From: Bolinopsis microptera
Lineage: Eukaryota > Ctenophora > Tentaculata > Lobata > Bolinopsidae
NCBI RefSeq assembly: GCF_026151205.1
Contig: NC_087076.1
Span: 18,965,919 to 19,029,918 of the forward strand
Reading direction: 5' to 3'
DNA: 64,000 nucleotides
The translations under genes were made by a program, and so were the position numbers. Positions 55,901 to 61,900 of this stretch are shown in pieces; positions within the stretch are counted from its first letter, which is position 1; each line of letters opens with the position of its first letter. Below the pieces are notes generated by a model. That model was given only the letters and a program-made list of their open reading frames with translations, was not told where the DNA came from and ran no database searches.

Positions 55901-58900
55901 TATCATTAAATATTAATACTGTTGATATTGCTTTTGTTCTTTCGTCAAAAAGGCAGTTAATGGACCAACACAATAAGTGTAATTTATACCACTGCTCCTG
56001 AAGTTTAATCTCAGAGCTGCAGGGTAGGACGTAGGTAAAGAAGGATAACTTTATCCGCATGAAACCATCTATAATACCACGGTGTCCCGAGCACAGGACT
56101 TAAGGATACTTAACCTACTTTACCATTAAGACTACATTATAAAGGCAGTTATAATCCGATTTCAAAGTTCCCACTATAATAATTGATCCGTTGAAGGCAA
56201 CGGCCACTGCGGTGTTAGGCTACCTCATTACTAAAATGCTCGAGTCGATGTTTCGAGCGTGCATGCTGTCATGGCTTTAAGTGGCCCTTAAGTGTGAATC
56301 ATGGATCGGTAAGTACTAAATTAACTTTAAGTGCTTAACTTAGAGTTACATGAGTTACGATGTTACACAAGTGGACTCTAGATTTCCATCAACTTACAAA
56401 TATCCAAAGAGTGAGTATCACTCTACTGTGCCGATATCGTCTGGAGTATCTGCCAATTCAAAAGTAATGAGAAATTCAAAAGTAATGAGATAAAATGAAC
56501 TTGTCGATGATTCTTTCTCGCAGATCTATTATTTAGCCTTTCAGTTCCTTATTCAGTTCAAAACTAAAAGATACTTAAAGGATAACAAGTAACTCAATAA
56601 GAAAACTGTGACGTTTATCATCTCAAACTTTAACTTTAAGTTAACCTACAATATAACGGAATAAGTTTACATAGTCCCGATGAGTAATACTATTGATGGA
56701 ACTCTCCACTTTCTATCAGTTAGGTTGAGAATAAAGTTCAATTAGCTCGTCTGGTCTTGATCTCTCTGTGCTTTCAAATTCAATGAATTATTTTATCCTA
56801 GAAATGTACGAAGTTAGGGAAGATCTAACCTCTAGATTGGATGACAACTTTAGTCTGCTGAAAATGTCTGCTGCTCTGAAGACCGAAACTACAGCAAGCA
56901 GGGATGCTGTTTATTTGGCACAAAATATGTAGAATGAACCACCATATCAAGGATAGCATGAATACACTCTGCCTGCCTCTGGGGAAGAGGAATCTGGGGA
57001 AATCTATCGTGGAATGAGTCGGGGAATTTAAAAATGCCCGAATGCCGAGAGGATGAAAACCAGAGAAGAGTCTTGAGATAATGGGCTTAAATAAATAGCA
57101 TGAAGATGCTCAAGATAATGAGTTATCAGCAAAAAAATAGGAATTATGTCACTCCGGAGTCGTTTGGTCCAGTTTCTCGGGCATAAAAAGGCCTTTATCG
57201 CGATTCGCGAAGTTGACAATAATAGTAATATGTTGGTTGTCAAAGATGTCATTGATGGAGAGGTAATAATGCTGAAAGTATTGCCCCCGCAGTTGTGTAA
57301 TATCTGAGCACTGCCCAAGAAATTGAGAGACAGTCTCTTCTTCATCGCCGCACATAGGACAGGCACAACGGTCAAATTAATACACAAAATTGAGGTTCGA
57401 AAGAATATATATTTATCGTGGACAAATCTATTTGTAATCTTACCACCTCGCAGCAGGATGACAATAATGACCACTATAACACCCTGTTCACACTTCACCC
57501 TACCTCTGATGCTATACCACTCGATTAATGAAATCCCCGCGTTACCTGATCAATAATCTGTTAACCTGTCGAGTACCGGGCGGTAAACTGCGGTAAAGAA
57601 TTGGAACACCTCGTGATATGACTCCGGTTTACTGTTGTAAAATTTAGGAACTTAGTCATGATCACCTTGAGCTTCACGTTCAGTGTTCTTATAATCAAAG
57701 GCTACTTTTCACCAATGGAATTACAGCTGATATCTGAATCAGAAGTTTTAAAACTTCCCAACTTTAATTTTATGCCCAAAACAATGCTTTATTGTCGTAG
57801 TTTTCATGTAAAAAATATCGCAAGGCAACAACCATGTTGTGAAACATTTCATCTTACACTTCCACCTCCTCAGATACATATCAAACATGTCAGAGGAGAA
57901 TGCCGGACACTACAGAGCTAAGGTCACGTTCGGGACCCTGACACTGGAACTAGACGCAACTGTAACCCACCTTAAGTTCCTGGAGCTGTCTACTTCCATA
58001 CCACTTCCGGTGGAGTTCAACACTTACTACTTAACCTGTCGGTTTAGTGGTATTATTGGAAAAGCAGTTCCGCTCATCACCTGGTTCAAGGACAACACAC
58101 CGGTGAGTTAATAGAGCTAGTGGGTATCTGGGGGTGGTTAGCGGGGTTATTTATTCTATTATTTACATTTTTACTGCTGTCATCGAATTTTATCAATTCA
58201 GGCTTTGGAATTTGAATACTATAGTTGTTTTCCCGCTTTGGGAATAAAATCAGGACTGCAACTTCCCGACAAGAATTATATTTATCTTTTTCTAAATTAG
58301 CCTCGCCGAGATTTATTAACGATTTGAGGGTTATATGAGTACTACCATCTATGGTAAGATTATAAGAAAGAACGCGACTTTAAATTTATAATCGGAGCAC
58401 TATACCAAAATGATGGAATATTGTTAATTAAAATTTCAACTTCAAGCTCTAGTCGCGCCAGAATGTCAATTCATTTAGCAATGTTACCTTGTGGATTTTA
58501 TTGACTGTAGTGCAATGACAAGTGATTCCGTTTTAAACGAAATTAGAGAGTCAAGAAATTACCTTGTCTGTCGTCATGAGAACAATTTTGGTGGGTTGTT
58601 CTTGATTTCGTCAATTCACCTGCCATTAATGACACTTCACCCGTCAGTGATCCTTCTGTTTTCAATTGATCGTTCCCTATGAAATTTTTTGATATCCAAT
58701 ACAATAGATTGCATAGAGAATTTATGGTCGAGAAAGCAAGTAATTCAATATTGCATGAAATATAATTTCTGATATCCAATGATACTCAGATAGCACAGAA
58801 ATAAACCCGGTGAAGCTTGCAAAGTTAGCATATCATTTAACCACTCCTCGTGTCCTCAGTTCTCGAAGATAGAAAACGGCTTCATCAGCACGAACACCCA

Positions 58901-61900
58901 GAACGACATGACAACAAGCAAAGTGGTGATAACCCTAGCTAACTCCACTTACCACGACGGGGTCTACAACTGTTCGGCTACCTACGCTGATGTACTGCCC
59001 ACGTTCGGGGGCACCCTCAAGTCTCCTAACAACAAACCTATCACAGTGCTCTGTGAGTTATGTTTTGTGTGTGCTTTAGTTTGTGTTGTGTGATAGTAAG
59101 GATTCAAGAGGAGATGCCTGAATTATAATGTAGGACTGATAATTTAGTCCGCTCATAATTTAGTCCTAATCGCTCATTTTAAATGATTGCGTTTTAAGTC
59201 AGGTCTGGCAAGCGTACCCTGGATATCCCTATAACTGACTATAATCTCAGATACGATTGACATAGTTGCACCACTAACTTCGAAGGAAGGGGAATCGATA
59301 ACAATGAAATGCCGGGGTAGCTATGATCCAAGTTTGGGAACCAAAGACAGCTCAAGTTATAAGTTTGTCTGGTTCTACGGCGAGCAAATAATCCAAGAGG
59401 TATTATTTCATATTTATGCAGAATATATAAATGTAACCTTTTAAATCTGGTAAAGTTTTTCTAATATATTTATAAATGACTGAAAGCTGAAAAAGTACGA
59501 CACTGTGCCATTAGCAATCGCGAATCAATTTGGCTATCAGCCTGCTAAGGAGGCGGCGGGAGCCAAGTTACTTTTTATTTGAAACTTGAGATACCAGTCT
59601 GACCAGTGAATTAGAACTACATCTGCAATCACCAAATTTTGATTTGTGACCCAAAACGATCATAACCTGGCCAGGTATTAAATTTCATATGATACAATTT
59701 TAGAACTTTTACACCTGCTTTTGCTAAACCTTCCAACTTCTAAGTTCTCACATTGCACAAATTTAAGTCACTAAACGTAAACGTTTTTAAATCTAAAATC
59801 TCCGGCATCTAAAGATGTTTGATAACATGGAATTTGCAGGAGTCTATTTTTGTTTAGCATTGAGAGCATTGAGAGTATTAAATATCTAGTTCCCTTACAA
59901 TGAAAGGTAATCATACAACTAACACCTAAAACGTATTTACCAGTATAATTGACCGAAACACAATCCCTCAGAAATCCAGCGCAATAACAAATAACGGGAA
60001 GATTATCGAGAGTTTGTACGTTATCGAGGAGGCAGGGGGAGTGAACAACGGTACCTACAGCTGCAAAGCACTCTACATCATGAACGGGGAGGAGTTGCCA
60101 GGGAAAACTACTCAGCACTCAAGTATTTGTCGAGGGTACGTGATCAGCGCTAGCTACATTATTCTCAACATTATTGTACATTTCCCATTTTATGCAGTTT
60201 TGCTTAAGGTATTTCAGCACACGGCCCACGGGACCCTGACGTTGGGGTTAAGTAATTTATAGGTCGTTTGAAATCGAGATATTAATTTGGCTCCCGAAGG
60301 TCATGTTATCCGGAGCCTTATTTGAGTGACCCAGTATCTGTCTGATGAATGATCATTTATCAACTATTGACAGTCGGGCACTTAACATAACACCTACACT
60401 ACTCTCAAGTTTTCATTAAACCGTTATTTTCAGAGATTTGTACTTTACCGGTGGTTGTGGGTGGAAGCTGGCATGAGAAAACAGAAGCTGGAGATCTTGT
60501 TCCTAAAAAAGACACAACAGCTTTTGCTGGGAAAGTTTTGTACCTCGTATGCGCACCTGACTACACCAATAAAGGTGGGATAATAATCTTTATCTACGTG
60601 AAATTTGTCAGCTTGTTCTTTTCAGCACTTGAGACACGTGCCAATCTGTTAAAACGTGCCAATCTGTTTAACTCAAATTAACGATCAATTTAAAATCACT
60701 GACAATAAAATTGTATCCAACACTTTCACCTCAGGACCTGCCTTCAAAGTGTGTCTCCCCGGGGGTTCTTTCAGCGAAAGCTTGACCTGTGAGAAGAAAC
60801 CAGAGGACGCTAAGTGCCCGAATATAAAATCGTCAGATGAAGGATCATCAAGCTGCGCTGTGGTGGATGACTTATTCTCTTGTAACTTCACCTGTACTAC
60901 CGGTGTCATTTATAACGGGAAGTCTCTTCAGAAGTGGGAGGTTAGTTCTATCATCTGAATCATGTATTAATATTATAGGTGATAAGGAATCCATCGCTAA
61001 TCTACGGCACAAAGGGACTGAAATTAATTTTCTATTTTAGATACTAGACATAAGATTTTTACTGTAACGACCACCCTGCAGGTCAAGACTTGTAACACCA
61101 CGACCAAGCTCTGGTCAGATCAGGTGACACCCGAAGCGTACTGGTCCGTTTGTACGGTTGAGGCTGAGCCTGCAGGCAGATATTATCGTGTTGACGTCCT
61201 GTTTGAACCCAACGTTGACTGCTCTCAAGTTCCCGACTTCCCTGCCCAGCTCAACACTTTTTTCACAAGCAACAAGGACCATTACAAGTGTATCAAGAAC
61301 CAGCAATGTCGTCTACTATCATCGGACTCCACCTGTACCGACAACGCTAACAAAACCATCACCATCTCCTTCACCATGAGCCAGCTGGTGACCATGAGCG
61401 ATGACAGTATATTTGAAGCGTTCGACCAAGCCCTGGATATCCACATAAGAATTGGAGTATTTGTCCTGACCAAGTCAGAAGGGAGGAAGAGATCAGCAGG
61501 AGTAGTAACGGCGACAAGTTACTTAGACACCAGCTGGATAGATTGTGAGGACGGTTGGGGTCGGGTAGAGGAGCGTTGTGTGCAGTGTCCTGCTGGGTTC
61601 AAGAGCAACAAACAGACCCGGTACCCCTGTGAGATCTGCTCTGGTGGCACCTTCACCTCACTGCCTGGTAAGGACGAGTGTACCAGCTGCCCGGAAAATA
61701 CCAGTACGCCCTCTAACGGGGCTACATCAGCTGACATGTGCATGGTCCTCTGTAATATCCCCAAAATTACAAACGGCAACACTTTCCCCTTCGTCAACTT
61801 CAACGTTACCTCCGATCAGGATGTAACTATCACGTGTAACTCTAACCCGTCTGATTTCCACGATACTTCATATTACGCTCTAGAGTTCGGACAGGAGAGT

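Noticed and set aside
57028..57498. 156-residue minus-strand frame
   Set aside because: Overlaps the retroelement-like CPMCGDEEET fragment in a different frame; composition is not protein-like.
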